The position numbers and the translations under genes were made by a program. A model generated the notes under the pieces. That model made no database searches. It saw only the letters and a list, made by a program, of their open reading frames with translations, and was not told the DNA's origin. Below are positions 6,271 through 7,254 of a stretch of DNA of 7,254 nt, one piece after another. The DNA comes from an uncultured Alphaproteobacteria bacterium (lineage in GTDB: Bacteria; Pseudomonadota; Alphaproteobacteria; Rhizobiales; Aestuariivirgaceae), in NCBI GenBank assembly GCA_937868035.1, contig CALMLK010000128.1, forward strand, positions 1 to 7,254. The letters run 5' to 3'. Every line of letters begins with the position of its first letter. The first letter of the stretch is position 1.

Positions 6271-7254
6271 TCAGCCCTGCTTGAGCAGCACGTGCTTCTT
6301 CTTGCCGTGCGAGAGCTTGATGGTTCCGTCCTTCGCCATGGCGGAGGTCAGCACCAGCTTGTCATCCTTCACGATCTCGTCGTTGACGCGGATGCCGCCA
6401 CCCTGGATCGACCGGCGCGCTTCACCATTGGAAGCCGCGAGTCCGGCAGCGACTGAGGCCGCAAGAATGCCGACGCCCGCGGAAAGATCGATCGTGACGG
6501 TAGGCAGGCCCTCTGCGCTGGCACCTTCCTCGAAGGTCTTGCGCGCCGTTTCGGCAGCATCGTCCGCGGCTGCGGACCCGTGGAGCAGGGTGGTCGCGGC
6601 ATTGGCGAGCACCTTCTTTGCTTCGTTGATCTCCGAGCCCTGCAACGACTCCAGCCGCTTGACTTCGTCGAGCGGCAGCGTCGTGAACAGCCGCAGGAAA
6701 CGGCCCACATCGGCGTCTTCCGTGTTGCGCCAGAACTGCCAGTATTCATAGGGGCTGCGCATGTCGGCGTTGAGCCACACCGCACCCGAAGCAGTCTTGC
6801 CCATCTTGGCGCCCGACGACAGCGTGATCAGTGGGGAGGTGAGCGCAAACAGTTGCTGCGTGCCCATGCGCCGGCCAAGGTCGATGCCGTTGACGATGTT
6901 GCCCCACTGGTCCGAACCGCCCATTTGTAGGTTGCAGCCGTAGCGCTTGCTCAGTTCGGCGAAGTCGTAGGCCTGCAGGATCATGTAGTTGAATTCAATG
7001 AACGACAATTCGTGCTCGCGCTCAAGCCGCAGCTTCACCGAGTCCATCGCCAGCATGCGGTTGACGCTGAAGTGCTTGCCCACATCGCGCAGCATCTCGA
7101 TGTAGTTGAGCTTGGTCAGCCACTCCGCATTGTCCACCATCATGGCATCGGTCTTGCCGCCGCCGAATGAGAGGAACTTGGCGAAGACCTGCTAGATGCC
7201 GTCCTTGTTGTTCTCGATATCCGCGAGGCTCAGGAGCTTGCGGCTCTCGTCACG
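6271..7254 (-). pseudogene. tyrS: Tyrosyl-tRNA synthetase, interrupted by an in-frame amber codon; 5' end outside the window
   Basis: TyrRS charges tRNA-Tyr with tyrosine in the cytoplasm. About 326 codons are present of a family length of ~415-420; the HIGH motif and first ~90 residues lie beyond 7254. Seen: DESRKLLSLADIENNKDGI, then TAG at 7194-7192, then [47 protein letters not shown]. Downstream come the tyrosine-site motif [11 protein letters not shown] (around 6898-6927), the KMSKS-type loop KMGKT (6793-6807), and a C-terminal S4 RNA-binding domain ([18 protein letters not shown] to the end [10 protein letters not shown]). Sequence on both sides of the stop matches the family in one frame, so a single base change (for example AAG or CAG to TAG) explains the break. 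Restarting at ATG 7143 would give 290 residues lacking the ATP-binding HIGH region and much of the Rossmann fold, so it would not be active. tyrS is normally essential, so a sequence error or a second copy is plausible. Confidence 0.88.
7192..7194 (-). other. In-frame TAG stop inside tyrS
   Basis: On the - strand the codon between GGC-ATC (Gly-Ile) and CAG-GTC-TTC (Gln-Val-Phe) is TAG. Related enzymes usually have a Lys or Arg here (GIK/R-x-VF). The surrounding frame is otherwise open from 7251 to the natural TGA at 6273-6271. Confidence 0.9.

Noticed and set aside
6265..6290. Possible terminator between the AsmA-like gene and tyrS
   Set aside because: The gap is only six bases, and the nearby tgct-tg-agca pairing is too short, has no U-tract and lies within tyrS.

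Overview
The window looks like chromosomal DNA of an alphaproteobacterium, most likely of the order Hyphomicrobiales (Rhizobiales). It is GC-rich with strong G/C third-position bias. The lipoate-linked type of pyruvate dehydrogenase E1-beta, a PBP1A ending in GLY followed directly by prfB, a small bactofilin, and a roughly 1150-residue DUF3971/AsmA-type protein next to tyrS are all familiar from that group. This placement rests on remembered protein similarity, not on a search. All intact genes are core housekeeping or envelope genes. I see no mobile element, CRISPR array, tRNA, rRNA or defence system.

Layout. (1) Positions 1-699 form one open frame on the + strand made of two unrelated pieces: the N-terminal part of pyruvate dehydrogenase E1-beta (pdhB), then the last ~130 residues of penicillin-binding protein 1A (mrcA), joined in frame at about 310-318. 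(2) Positions 741-1872 hold prfB, encoding release factor 2 with its programmed +1 frameshift at an in-frame TGA (810-812). A strong bidirectional terminator at 1881-1904 follows. (3) A bactofilin gene lies on the - strand (1927-2454) and converges on prfB. (4) A 351-base intergenic region (2455-2805) separates the bactofilin from a divergent gene. (5) Positions 2806-6264 encode a large inner-membrane-anchored AsmA-like/DUF3971 protein. (6) tyrS (tyrosyl-tRNA synthetase) lies on the - strand from 6271 past the window end, converging on the AsmA-like gene with a 6-base gap and interrupted by an in-frame TAG at 7192-7194.

Functionally, PBP1A, bactofilin and the AsmA-like protein concern the cell envelope (peptidoglycan synthesis, a membrane-bound cytoskeletal scaffold, and probable lipid transport towards the outer membrane). 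prfB and tyrS are translation genes. The best-supported unusual points are the pdhB/mrcA junction and the broken tyrS. Both affect genes that are normally essential, and together with a possible frameshift at the end of the AsmA-like gene they suggest assembly or sequencing errors at least as much as new biology. I found no convincing new system here.
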